Assembly: GCF_000067165.1 (NCBI RefSeq)
Contig: NC_010162.1
Coordinates: 3,988,501-4,052,500, forward strand
DNA from: Sorangium cellulosum So ce56
GTDB taxonomy: Bacteria > Myxococcota_A > Polyangia > Polyangiales > Polyangiaceae
Direction: 5' to 3'
DNA: 64,000 nucleotides
Part shown: piece after piece, positions 1 to 9,104 of the stretch
How positions within the stretch are numbered: the stretch's first letter is position 1
Layout of the letters: each line of letters starts with the position of its first letter
Notes under the pieces: generated by a model
What the model was told of the DNA's origin: nothing
Databases searched by the model: none
What the model saw: the letters and a program-made list of their open reading frames with translations, nothing else
Position numbers and translations under genes: made by a program

Positions 1-1
1 G

Positions 2-1036
2 GGCGACTTCCAGAAGCTCATCGGGGTGCACGAGGTGCAGGTGCGGCGCAGCGACGACGTGACCCGTCGCGTCGAGCTGCTCCACCAGATCGCCGTGCTC
101 TACGAGGACGCGGGCGGCGACCTCAGCTCGGCCTTCGACACCTACGCGCGGGCGCTGAGCCAGGATCCGGCCTCGGAGTCGACGCAGGAGGGCCTCGACC
201 GGCTCGCGCGCGCGACCGGTCGCTTCGCCGACCTGGCGCGCGTGTTCGAGACGCTGGCGGCGCAGCAGACCGACGCGGAGCTCGCGAGCTCGCTCTACAC
301 GATGAGCGCGCGGATCTACGAGGGAGACCTCGGCGACATGGACAGCGCCGTCGGGCACTACCGGCGCGTGCTCGAGATCGATCCGCGCAACCTGCATGCG
401 GCCGAGTCGCTCGAGCGGCTGTTCAGGACCTCGGAGCGCTACAACGAGCTGTCGCAGATCCTCCAGCAGAAGGCGGACATCCTCGACGACCTGAGCGAGA
501 AGAAGCTCGCCCTCTTCCAGGCCGCGAGCCTCGAGGAGGAGGTGCTCGAGCGGCACGACCAGGCCATCGCCGTCTACGGCAAGGTGCTCGAGCTCGACGC
601 CGAGGATCTGCGGGCGATCGACGCGCTGACCAAGCTCTACCTCAGCCTCTCACGCTGGCAGGAGCTCCTCTCGGTCTACGCGAAGAAGGCCGATCTCGTC
701 CTCGATTCGAACGAGAAGAAGCGCATCTACTACCAGATCGGCGCGGTGTACGAGCGCGAGCTCGGCAACGTCGCGAGCGCGATCGACACGTACCAGCGCG
801 TGCTCGAGATCGATCCGGACGATCTCCAGGCGCTCGGGCGGCTCGACGTGCTCTACCAGACGTCGCAGAACTGGCTCGAGCTGCTCAGCGTGCTCCAGCA
901 CGAGGCGGAGATCACCGCGGACCCGGCGGAGGGCATCAGCTACCAGTACCGGATCGCGGAGCTCTACCGAGAAGCACCTCGACGACGTGTCCCGCGCGAT
1001 CGAGCTCTACCGCGATCTCCTGCAGCAGATGCCTGA
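2..1036 (+). CDS. Giant TPR-repeat protein, 5' fragment (upstream of frameshift)
   Basis: This reading frame is already open at the left edge, so the true start lies outside the window; the first in-window GTG, at 26, is probably not the start. It encodes degenerate tetratricopeptide-like repeats of about 100 residues. Each has a phrase like 'AVGHYRRVLEIDP' followed by a helix pair containing 'W/Y-x-E-L'. Around position 965 the repeat pattern continues, but in another frame. The frame-2 tail after about residue 314 (RRRVPRDRALPRSP...) loses all TPR character, while the frame opening at 969 reads EKHLDDVSRAIELYRDLL, exactly what the repeat needs. The fragment therefore belongs with the next entry as one gene. 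Probable role: a protein-protein interaction scaffold. No signal peptide can be judged because the N-terminus is missing. Confidence 0.75.
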   Translation, partial: GDFQKLIGVHEVQVRRSDDVTRRVELLHQIAVLYEDAGGDLSSAFDTYARALSQDPASESTQEGLDRLARATGRFADLARVFETLAAQQTDAELASSLYTMSARIYEGDLGDMDSAVGHYRRVLEIDPRNLHAAESLERLFRTSERYNELSQILQQKADILDDLSEKKLALFQAASLEEEVLERHDQAIAVYGKVLELDAEDLRAIDALTKLYLSLSRWQELLSVYAKKADLVLDSNEKKRIYYQIGAVYERELGNVASAIDTYQRVLEIDPDDLQALGRLDVLYQTSQNWLELLSVLQHEAEITADPAEGISYQYRIAELYREAPRRRVPRDRALPRSPAADA

Positions 1037-4000
1037 TCACGAGCCGACGCTGCGGGCGCTCGAGCAGATCAAGGACGGCAGTCGCGAGCCGCTCGGCGCC
1101 GCGCTGGTGCTCGAGCCGATCTACGACGCGTCCGGCGAGTGGCAGAAGCTGATCAGCGTGCTCGAGGTCCGGGTCAAGGTGGCCGAGGACCCGTACGAGA
1201 AGGTCGATCTGCTCCACCGCATCGCGCGCCTCTCGGAGGAGATGCTGAGCGACCACGTCACCGCGTTCGAGACGTACGCGCGGGCGGTGACGTGCGACAT
1301 CGGCAACGAGGAGTCGCTCTCGAACCTGGAGCGGCTCGCGATGATGGTGAACCGCTGGCCGCAGGTCGCCGCGCTGTACGACACGGAGCTCGGCCGGCTC
1401 GACGAGGAGCCGGCGCGCTTCGTGGAGCTCGGGCTCCGGCTCGCGCAGATCTTCGAGACGCAGCTCGACGACATCGACAGCGCCGTCGCGCGCTACCGGC
1501 GCGTGCTCGAGGTCGAGCCGGAGAACCAGACCGCGATCGCGTCGCTCGATCGCCTGTTCACCGCGACCGAGCGGTGGGGTGATCTCGTCACCATCCTGTC
1601 GCGCGAGTCGGAGATCGCGCAGTCGCCGGACGAGATCCTCGAGTTCAAGTACCGGCTCGGCGTGGTCTATCAAACGCGGCTCAACGACCTGCCCGCGGCC
1701 ATCGGGGCGTACCGCGAGGTGCTCACGGCGGCCCCCGAGCACTCGCCCACGCTCGAGGCCCTCGAGGGGCTCTTCGCGGCCGGGATCAAGCAGATCGAGA
1801 TCGGCGCCATCCTGGAGCCGCTCTACCAGGCGGCGGCGGAGTGGGAGAAGCTCGGCGGGGTGCTCGAGGCGGAGCTCACCCACCTCACCGAGGCGCAGGA
1901 GCGGCAGGCGATGTACTACCGGCTCGGGGAGCTCCAGGAGGAGCGCCTCATCTCGCCGGACGGGGCCCTCGCCGTCTTCATGCGGGCGTTGAAGGAGTAC
2001 CCGGGCGACGAGAAGACGCTCGAGGAGGTCGAGCGGCTCGCCGGCTCGGTCGACGGCGGCTGGGAGATGCTCGCCAACGCGTACGCCGACGTGCTGGGCA
2101 TCCACAGCGACAAGGACGTCCAGACCGGCATCGGCAAGCGGCTCGCGCGGGTCTTCGAGACCGACCTCAGCGACGTCGCCAAGGCCGAGGAGACGTACCG
2201 GTACGTGCTCGGCATCGAGCCGCTCGAGGCCGAGGCGCTCTCGAACCTCGATCGGATCTACACGCAGCTCGAGCAGTACCCGGAGCTCGCGAGCGTGCTC
2301 GAGCAGCGGGTGCGCGCGACCGAGGATCGGCCGGAGCTCGTCGACCTGTATCTGCGGCTCGGTCAGACGTACGAGGAGCGGCTCGGTCAGCTCGACGACG
2401 CCATCCGCGCGTTCCGGCGCATCTTCGACGAGCTCGAGACGACGAACGAGCAGGCGATCAGCGCCCTCGAGCGCATCTACACGGCCAAGGGGGCGTGGAC
2501 GCAGCTCAAGATCGTGCTGGAGCGGGAGCTCGAGAACGCGATGGGCGACAGCCAGGAGGCCGATATCCGCGCCAAGATGGCGCACCTGCTCGCCGATCGG
2601 CTGAACGACGTCCAGGGCGCGGTCGAGACCTGGAAGCGCGTCCTCGATCTCCGTGGCGAGGATCCGGAGGCGCTCGGGGCGCTGTCCAACCTCTACGAGC
2701 GGGTGGGGCAGTGGTCCGAGCTCTGCGACGTCCTCGAGCGGCATTACGACATCGCGATCGACGATGAGTCGCGCGTCGCGGTGCTGCTCCGCCGCGCCAA
2801 GCTGTTCCACGAGCAGCTCGGCCGCGACGACTCGTCGCTCGACGACTACCAGCGCGTCCTCGACATCGACTACGCGAACCTCGAGGCGCTCTACGCGATC
2901 GCGGCGATCTGGCGGCTGCGCAACGAGCCCGAGCAGATCGTGAGCTCGCTCCACCAGACGGTGGATCGGGCGCGGGACGTGCTGCCGGCCGAGAACGTGA
3001 TCGCGCTGTACCGCGAGCTCGGGACGACCTACCAGCACGTCCTCGGGCAGGCGTACGACGCCATCGACGCCTGGAGGAAGCTGCTCGAGGTCGACCCGAA
3101 GGACTTCGAGGCGATGGCCGCCCTGGAGAACCTGCTCCGGGCCGAGGGGCGCTGGGTCGAGGTCGTCGACGTGAAGATGGGCCGGGCGGCGGCCTACGAG
3201 TCGCCGGCGGACAAGGTGCGCGAGTACCTCGAGGTGGCGCAGATCTGGGAGCACCAGGTCGAGGAGAAGGACCGGGGCACGCTCGCGTACGAGAAGGTCC
3301 TGGAGCTCGAGCCGACCCACGACCAGGCCTTCGCGGCGCTCGAGCAGCTCCACGACGCCGCCCGGCGGAGCGAGCCGCTCATCGAGCTCTACCTCGCGCG
3401 GCTCGAGTCGCGCGAGGAGGTCTCCGACAAGACCGACATCCTCCGCAAGGTGGCCCGGGTCTTCGAGGAGCAGCTCGAGGACAAGCCGCAGGCCTTCGAC
3501 GCGCTGCTCACGGCGTTCGAGATGGACTTCTCCGACATGGACACGGTCCGCTACCTCGAGCGCATGGCGCAGGCGACGAACCGCTGGCCCGAGCTCGTGC
3601 AGACGGTGAACGGGTGGCTGCAGCAGCAGACGGCCCCGCTCCAGAAGATCACGCTCTGCCTGCGCCTCGCCAAGTGGTACGCGGAGGACCTCGGCCACCC
3701 CGAGTACGCCCAGCCGTACTACCAGCAGATCCTCGCGCACGACCCGAACAACGTCGCCGTGCTGCGCCAGATGGCGAACTTCTTCAAGAAGACCGGCCAG
3801 TGGCAGCAGCAGGGGCAGATGCTGACGAGCGCCCTCAACGTCGCGGTGACGGACGTCGATCGGAAGGAGGTCCTGACCGAGCTCGGCGAGGTGCTCGAGA
3901 AGCACATGGGCGAGGTCGAGCAGGGGCTCAGCTTCTACCGGCGTGCCCTCGACGTGGATCCGCTGCACCTGCCGGCCCTCGAGGCGCTGGAGCGGATCTA

Positions 4001-7000
4001 CACGGATCGCGATCAGTCGAACGATCTCGTCGACGTCCTGCTCCGCAAGGCGCGGGCCGTGAACGAACCCGACGTCGTCGCGGCCGTGAAGCTGCGCACC
4101 GCCGGCCTCTACGAGTCCAAGCTCGGCCTGATCGAGAAGGCCGGCGCGGTCTACCGCGAGGTGCTGGACATCGACGCCTCGAACCTCCTCGCGATGCGGG
4201 GGCTCGAGCGCGTCTACACGGCGACGCACCAGTGGCCCGATCTCGTGCGCGTCCTCGAGATGCAGCTCGACGTGGTCACCACGGAGCGCGAGCGCATCGA
4301 CGTGCTGATGAAGATCGCGACCCTCCAGGAGGAGCAGTTCCTGAAGCCCGATCTGTCGGCCGCGCGCCTCGAGCAGGTGGTCGAGATCGACCCGAGCCAC
4401 GAGCCCGCGCTCGAGGCCCTGGAGCGCTGCTATCGCCGGCTCCGCCAGTGGCACGATCTCATCAACACCTACGATCGCCACATCAACGCGGCGGAGGATC
4501 GGCAGAAGAAGATCGAGCTCTGGTCCCACACGGCCAAGGTCTACGCGGAGGAGATCGAGGACCTCGACCGCGCCATCGACGCGTACCTGAACATCGTCGA
4601 CATCCAGGACACGCACATCCCGGCCCTGGAGGCGCTGGCGAAGCTCTACGAGAAGCAGGACAACTCGGCGAAGGCCATCGAGTACATGACGCGCGTCGCC
4701 GACCTGACGGCCGACGGCAAGCAGCGCGTCGAGATGTACTTCCGGATCGGCCGGCAGCTCGACGAGAAGCTCGGCGAGCGGGTCCAGGCCCAGGAGCGCT
4801 TCGAGATGGCGCTCGATCTCGATCCGTCGCACGTGCCGACGCTGGCGGCGCTGCGGGTGATCGCGATCGACGCGGCCGACTGGGACCGGGCGGCGCGTTA
4901 CCTCGATCAGGAGCAGATGAACACCGACGCGCCCCGCGCCAAGGCGCGGCTGCTCGTCGAGCTCGGCAAGCTCCGGGACGACATGCTCGGCGAGCACGCG
5001 CTCGCGGTGCAGGCGTACGAGATGGCGCTCCAGAGCGATCCCGACAACGAGGACGCCGCGATGCCGCTCCTGAGCGAGTACGTCTCCACCGAGCGGTGGG
5101 CCCAGGCCGAGCCGCTCGCGGAGATGCTCGTCAGGAAGAGCGGCAAGCGCGATAGGTCAGAGCAGCACCGGCTGCAGCGGACCTTCGGGCGGGTCCTCGA
5201 GCGGCTCGGCAAGGACGACGCTTCGCTCAAGGCGTACACGGCCGCGCACAACCTCGATCTGACCGACCAGGAGACGATCCGGGGCCTGGCGGACGTCAGC
5301 TTCAAGCTCGGCGACTGGGCGAGCGCGCTGACGAACTACCAGAAGGTGCTCACCAGCCTCGACGAGGCCGAGACCGAGGAGCGCGCGACCGTCTACTACA
5401 AGCTCGGCTGCATCAAGCAGGCGCAGGGGCAGTCGAAGCAGGCGGTCAACAACTTCGAGAAGGCGCTCGGGGCCGAGCCCGCGCACCGGCCGACGCTCGA
5501 GGCGATGGTCGCCGTCTACGACGCGCTCAAGGACTGGAAGCAGGTCTGCCACTACAAGCGGCTGATCCTCGACAACATCATGGACGGCGCCGAGCGGTTC
5601 AAGATGTTGAACGACATCGGCGACATCTGGGTCGAGAAGGAGAACAACATCCCGAAGGGCGTGGAGGCCCTCGAGGAGGCGCTCGACCTGGAGCCGCAGA
5701 ACCACGTGCTGCTCCACAAGCTGCTCCAGCTCTACCAGCGCACGGGGCAGTGGGAGCGGATGGTGGACTGCCTCCAGCGCATCGCGGAGCTGGAGCCGCA
5801 GCCGGATCGGAAGAGCCGTTACCTCTACACGATGGCGCAGATCTACCGCGACAAGCTGGACGACCCGGCGCGCGCGGTGGAGCTGTTCAACGACACGCTG
5901 GACCTGAACCCGCACTCCCTCGAGGCCTTCGAGCGCATCAACAAGATCCTCACGGCGCAGAAGGAGTGGAAGCAGCTCGAGCGGGCGTACCGCAAGATGC
6001 TGCACAGGGTCGCCGGCAAGGGGAACACGGACCTCGAGTACAGCCTCTGGCACGCGCTCGGGCTCATCTACCGCGATCGGCTCGGCGACAGGACGGCCGC
6101 CGTCGAGACGTTCCGCATGGCCTCGCGGCTCAAGCCCGAGGACGCGACGGAGCACCTGATCCTCGCGGAGCTCTACGAGCAGTCGGAGCAGTTCGATCTG
6201 GCGACCGGCGAGTTCCAGGCGATGGTCAAGATCGATCCGATGAAGATCGACCCGTACAAGCGGCTCTACCGCCTGTACGTGGACAGCAAGCGCTACGACC
6301 AGGCGTGGTGCGTCGCGGCGGCGCTGTCGTTCCTCCGCAAGGCCGATCCCGACGAGCAGCAGTACTTCGAGGACTACCGCCCGCAGGGGCTCATCCAGGC
6401 GAAGAGCCGGCTCGACAACGAGCAGTGGATCAGGAACCTGTTCCACGAGGAGGAGAACCTCTACGTCGGCAAGATCTTCGAGATGATCGCGGGGGCCGCG
6501 CTCAGGGCGAAGATCGAGACGCTGAAGCAGCGCCGTGAGCTGCCGGTCCTCGATCAGCGCTTCCTGCAGGATCCGGCGACCTCGACGGTGACGTTCGCCC
6601 GGACCTTCGGGTGGGCGGCCAACGTCCTCGGCCTGCCGGCGCCGCGGCTCTACGTGCGGAGCGACGTGCCCGGCGCGCTCGTCGCGGTGGCGAACGAGCA
6701 GCCGGCGTCCGTCGCGGGGCAGACCGTGCTGACCGGGTTCTCTCCGCAGGAGCTCACGTTCATCGTCGGCAAGCACCTCGCGATGTACCGCGGCGAGCAC
6801 TACATCAAGACGCTGTTCCCGACGGTCACCGAGCTGACGGTGCTCCTCTTCGCCGGGATCAAGCTGGTCGCGCCCGACACGTCGGTCCCGCCGGACATCG
6901 AGAAGCAGATCACGGCGACCGCGCAGACGCTCCGCGGGTTCATGCAGCCGATGCAGCTCGAGGGGCTCCGCATGGTGGTCAAGAAGTTCCTTGCGGAGGG

Positions 7001-7232
7001 CGCGAAGGCCAACATCAAGCGGTGGGTCCAGTGCGTCGACATCACCGCGGCGCGCACCGGCCTGCTCCTCTCGGGCGATCTCGAGATCGCGAAGAAGATC
7101 ATCGCCGCCGAGCCGCAGCAGCCCGGGGATCTCCCGCCCCAGGACAGGCTCAAGGAGCTGATCGTCTTCTCGACAAGCGATCAGTATTTCGCGCTGCGTC
7201 AGGCGCTCGGGATCGCCATCGGCGAGGGGTGA
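987..7232 (+). CDS. Giant TPR-repeat protein with C-terminal degenerate M48-peptidase-like domain
   Basis: At least 2081 residues, and longer if joined to the preceding fragment. Roughly the first 1,790 residues are tandem TPR-like units of about 100-110 residues, recognisable by recurring 'A-x-x-x-Y-x-x-V-L-x-x-D/E-P' helices. From about residue 1,800 the sequence changes to a globular domain. Its segment 'FSPQELTFIVGKHLAMYRG' (near residue 1929) lines up with the M48 metallopeptidase helix that normally carries HExxH. Here it reads KHLAMY, so the catalytic Glu and the second His are absent. Downstream, 'DITAARTGLLLSGD' near residue 2018 resembles the M48 'E-x-x-AD-x-x-G' helix with its ligands lost. 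Reading it as a pseudopeptidase is an inference. The GTG at 987 is only the first start codon after the frameshift; the real gene begins upstream of the window. A strong hairpin follows the stop. Confidence 0.85.
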   Translation: MSRAIELYRDLLQQMPDHEPTLRALEQIKDGSREPLGAALVLEPIYDASGEWQKLISVLEVRVKVAEDPYEKVDLLHRIARLSEEMLSDHVTAFETYARAVTCDIGNEESLSNLERLAMMVNRWPQVAALYDTELGRLDEEPARFVELGLRLAQIFETQLDDIDSAVARYRRVLEVEPENQTAIASLDRLFTATERWGDLVTILSRESEIAQSPDEILEFKYRLGVVYQTRLNDLPAAIGAYREVLTAAPEHSPTLEALEGLFAAGIKQIEIGAILEPLYQAAAEWEKLGGVLEAELTHLTEAQERQAMYYRLGELQEERLISPDGALAVFMRALKEYPGDEKTLEEVERLAGSVDGGWEMLANAYADVLGIHSDKDVQTGIGKRLARVFETDLSDVAKAEETYRYVLGIEPLEAEALSNLDRIYTQLEQYPELASVLEQRVRATEDRPELVDLYLRLGQTYEERLGQLDDAIRAFRRIFDELETTNEQAISALERIYTAKGAWTQLKIVLERELENAMGDSQEADIRAKMAHLLADRLNDVQGAVETWKRVLDLRGEDPEALGALSNLYERVGQWSELCDVLERHYDIAIDDESRVAVLLRRAKLFHEQLGRDDSSLDDYQRVLDIDYANLEALYAIAAIWRLRNEPEQIVSSLHQTVDRARDVLPAENVIALYRELGTTYQHVLGQAYDAIDAWRKLLEVDPKDFEAMAALENLLRAEGRWVEVVDVKMGRAAAYESPADKVREYLEVAQIWEHQVEEKDRGTLAYEKVLELEPTHDQAFAALEQLHDAARRSEPLIELYLARLESREEVSDKTDILRKVARVFEEQLEDKPQAFDALLTAFEMDFSDMDTVRYLERMAQATNRWPELVQTVNGWLQQQTAPLQKITLCLRLAKWYAEDLGHPEYAQPYYQQILAHDPNNVAVLRQMANFFKKTGQWQQQGQMLTSALNVAVTDVDRKEVLTELGEVLEKHMGEVEQGLSFYRRALDVDPLHLPALEALERIYTDRDQSNDLVDVLLRKARAVNEPDVVAAVKLRTAGLYESKLGLIEKAGAVYREVLDIDASNLLAMRGLERVYTATHQWPDLVRVLEMQLDVVTTERERIDVLMKIATLQEEQFLKPDLSAARLEQVVEIDPSHEPALEALERCYRRLRQWHDLINTYDRHINAAEDRQKKIELWSHTAKVYAEEIEDLDRAIDAYLNIVDIQDTHIPALEALAKLYEKQDNSAKAIEYMTRVADLTADGKQRVEMYFRIGRQLDEKLGERVQAQERFEMALDLDPSHVPTLAALRVIAIDAADWDRAARYLDQEQMNTDAPRAKARLLVELGKLRDDMLGEHALAVQAYEMALQSDPDNEDAAMPLLSEYVSTERWAQAEPLAEMLVRKSGKRDRSEQHRLQRTFGRVLERLGKDDASLKAYTAAHNLDLTDQETIRGLADVSFKLGDWASALTNYQKVLTSLDEAETEERATVYYKLGCIKQAQGQSKQAVNNFEKALGAEPAHRPTLEAMVAVYDALKDWKQVCHYKRLILDNIMDGAERFKMLNDIGDIWVEKENNIPKGVEALEEALDLEPQNHVLLHKLLQLYQRTGQWERMVDCLQRIAELEPQPDRKSRYLYTMAQIYRDKLDDPARAVELFNDTLDLNPHSLEAFERINKILTAQKEWKQLERAYRKMLHRVAGKGNTDLEYSLWHALGLIYRDRLGDRTAAVETFRMASRLKPEDATEHLILAELYEQSEQFDLATGEFQAMVKIDPMKIDPYKRLYRLYVDSKRYDQAWCVAAALSFLRKADPDEQQYFEDYRPQGLIQAKSRLDNEQWIRNLFHEEENLYVGKIFEMIAGAALRAKIETLKQRRELPVLDQRFLQDPATSTVTFARTFGWAANVLGLPAPRLYVRSDVPGALVAVANEQPASVAGQTVLTGFSPQELTFIVGKHLAMYRGEHYIKTLFPTVTELTVLLFAGIKLVAPDTSVPPDIEKQITATAQTLRGFMQPMQLEGLRMVVKKFLAEGAKANIKRWVQCVDITAARTGLLLSGDLEIAKKIIAAEPQQPGDLPPQDRLKELIVFSTSDQYFALRQALGIAIGEG

Positions 7233-7280
7233 TCCCGCGCGGCAGCAGGGCCTAAGTAGCGGAATTCACCTCATTAACCG

Positions 7281-7332
7281 GAGCACCCGGGGCACTCGGG
7301 GGAGCGCGCGTGCGCTCCTCGCCCCGGGGCTC
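7281..7332 (+). terminator. GC-rich double hairpin after the TPR gene
   Basis: The outer arms gagcacccggggc and gccccggggctc pair with one bulged base. They enclose a second stem, gagcgc/gcgctc, around a short loop. It lies 49 bases after the stop of the giant TPR gene and 75 bases before the next start, a plausible place for transcription to end. There is no U-tract, so this is a candidate from structure only. Confidence 0.4.
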
Positions 7333-7406
7333 CGCTGTGCCGGAGGGATGCACATCTCCATGAGTCTGCTTGACGAGTCAGCAATCCTTACGAACGATCA
7401 GGTGCT

Positions 7407-9056
7407 GTGACCTCGTCATCGATGATCGTCCGGCTCCCCGTGCAGTCCGCGAGAGGCTTCGGGAGATACAGGCTGATCGCAAAGCTTGGGCAGGGAGGGA
7501 TGGCCGAGGTCTTCCTCGCTGCGCATCGCGGCCCGCTCGGGTTCGAGAAGCTGGTCGTGATCAAGCGGCTCAAGCCGGGGATCGCGACCGAGCCCGAGGT
7601 CAACGCGATGTTCCTCGACGAGGCGAGGCTCGCCGCGCGGCTGAACCACCCGAACGTCGTGCAGACGTACGAGTGCGGCCAGATCGACGACCAGTACTAC
7701 ATCGTGATGGAGTACCTGGAAGGGCACTCCCTCGATCGGATCTGCAGGAAGATCGACCCGTCGCGTCACCGCGCGGTCTACCTGGCGATCCTCGCCGATG
7801 CGCTCGCCGGGCTTCACTACGCGCACGACCTCATGGATTTCAACGGCCAGCCGCTCCAGGTGGTCCACCGCGACATCAGCCCGCACAACATCTTCGTCAC
7901 CTACGACGGGCAGGCGAAGGTCGTCGACTTCGGGATCGCGAAGTGGGCGACGCGCGACGCGGACACGAGCACCGGCGTCGTGAAGGGGAAGATCCGGTAC
8001 ATGGCGCCGGAGCAGGCCCTCGCGACGATGGTCGACCGCCGCGCGGACATCTTCTCGATGGGCCTCATCTTCTGGGAGCTCGTCGTGGGCGAGCGCTTCT
8101 GGGGGGATCTCTCCGACGTGCAGATCCTCCAGCGGCTCACGTTCGGCGAGATCCCGAAGCTGCGCGAGCGGTGGCCCGCGGCGCCTGACGCCCTCGAGCG
8201 GATCTGCTCGCGCGCGCTCGCGATGGCGCCCGAGGAGCGGTACGCGACGGCGGCCCAGATGCGTGACGACGTCGAGGCGTACCTGGCGACGATGGGCCGC
8301 CGCCCCTCCTCGGCCGAGATCGGCCGCCTCATCGGTGAGACCTTCGCGCACCGCCGCGCCGAGGTGCGGTCCGCGATCAGCGACCAGCTGGGGCGGCTCC
8401 ACGCCAGCGCGGCCGAGGGCGGGGAGGAGTTCGAGATCCTGCCGGTGCTCGAGGAGCGCGGCGCCGTGCCGTGGTCTCAGCGCATGCCGCTCTCGCAGAT
8501 GTCGCAGCAGTTCTCCGCGCCGGTGGGGGACCAGATGCTGGGCGACGACCCGTCGCGCGAGGACAGCATCTCGAACCGCCAGACGATCCCCACGATCATG
8601 GTCGCCAACACCAAGTCGACCCGGCGGAAGGCGCTCTGGAGCGCGGGGATCGCGGTGCTCTCGATGCTGCTGATCGGCGGCGCGTGGGCGGTCCTCACGC
8701 TCCGCCCCACGACGACGCCGGAGGGCGATGTTCCTGCGGAGACCAGGGGGGGCGAGGCCACGCCGCCTTCTCCTCCGACCTACGCGCCCCCGGTCGCCAA
8801 CCTCGTCGAGCTCCGGATCATCGCCACGCCGCTGGACGCGAAGATCTACCTCGACGACGTGGAGCTCCCCAGCAACCCGTTCTTCGCGAGGTTCAGCCGG
8901 GATGGCACCGGGCACCGCATCCGGGTCACGGCCGACGGGTACACCCCGGAGGCGCGCTTCGTGGTGTTCACGCGCGACGAGGTGCTGACCATCAACCTCC
9001 GCCCGGTGCCGTCGACGTCCCCCAAGGCGGGCGGCGGCACCGCGCCTCGGAAGTGA
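7407..9056 (+). CDS. Membrane-anchored Ser/Thr protein kinase with extracytoplasmic PEGA domain
   Basis: 549 residues from a GTG start. It is a Hanks-type kinase: glycine-rich loop GQGGMAEV (residues 28-35), ATP-binding Lys53, catalytic HRDISPHN (Asp156), DFG at 174-176 and the APEQ segment. All key residues are present, so it should be active. A Ser/Gln-rich juxtamembrane stretch leads to one transmembrane helix at about 411-433. Beyond it is a Pro/Thr-rich linker and a PEGA-type beta domain (about 470-540; 'ATPLDAKIYLDDVELPSNP' and 'HRIRVTADGYTPE'). The topology fits a cytoplasmic kinase sensing or binding something in the periplasm or cell wall, which is typical of myxobacterial Pkn kinases. 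It follows the TPR gene in the same direction across a hairpin, and it converges with the next gene. Its substrate cannot be inferred. Confidence 0.93.
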   Translation: MTSSSMIVRLPVQSARGFGRYRLIAKLGQGGMAEVFLAAHRGPLGFEKLVVIKRLKPGIATEPEVNAMFLDEARLAARLNHPNVVQTYECGQIDDQYYIVMEYLEGHSLDRICRKIDPSRHRAVYLAILADALAGLHYAHDLMDFNGQPLQVVHRDISPHNIFVTYDGQAKVVDFGIAKWATRDADTSTGVVKGKIRYMAPEQALATMVDRRADIFSMGLIFWELVVGERFWGDLSDVQILQRLTFGEIPKLRERWPAAPDALERICSRALAMAPEERYATAAQMRDDVEAYLATMGRRPSSAEIGRLIGETFAHRRAEVRSAISDQLGRLHASAAEGGEEFEILPVLEERGAVPWSQRMPLSQMSQQFSAPVGDQMLGDDPSREDSISNRQTIPTIMVANTKSTRRKALWSAGIAVLSMLLIGGAWAVLTLRPTTTPEGDVPAETRGGEATPPSPPTYAPPVANLVELRIIATPLDAKIYLDDVELPSNPFFARFSRDGTGHRIRVTADGYTPEARFVVFTRDEVLTINLRPVPSTSPKAGGGTAPRK

Positions 9057-9104
9057 CCGGCAGCGCCGCGGGCTCGGCGTGACCGCCGGAGGCCGCGCGG
9101 GGCG

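Noticed and set aside
936..4997. 1353-codon minus-strand open frame opposite the TPR gene
   Set aside because: Composition is Arg/Leu/Val/Asp-rich with no domain; it mirrors the codon bias of the plus-strand TPR gene, as expected for high-GC shadow frames.
5157..6800. 547-codon minus-strand frame
   Set aside because: Shadow of the TPR gene, lacking start context and domain similarity.
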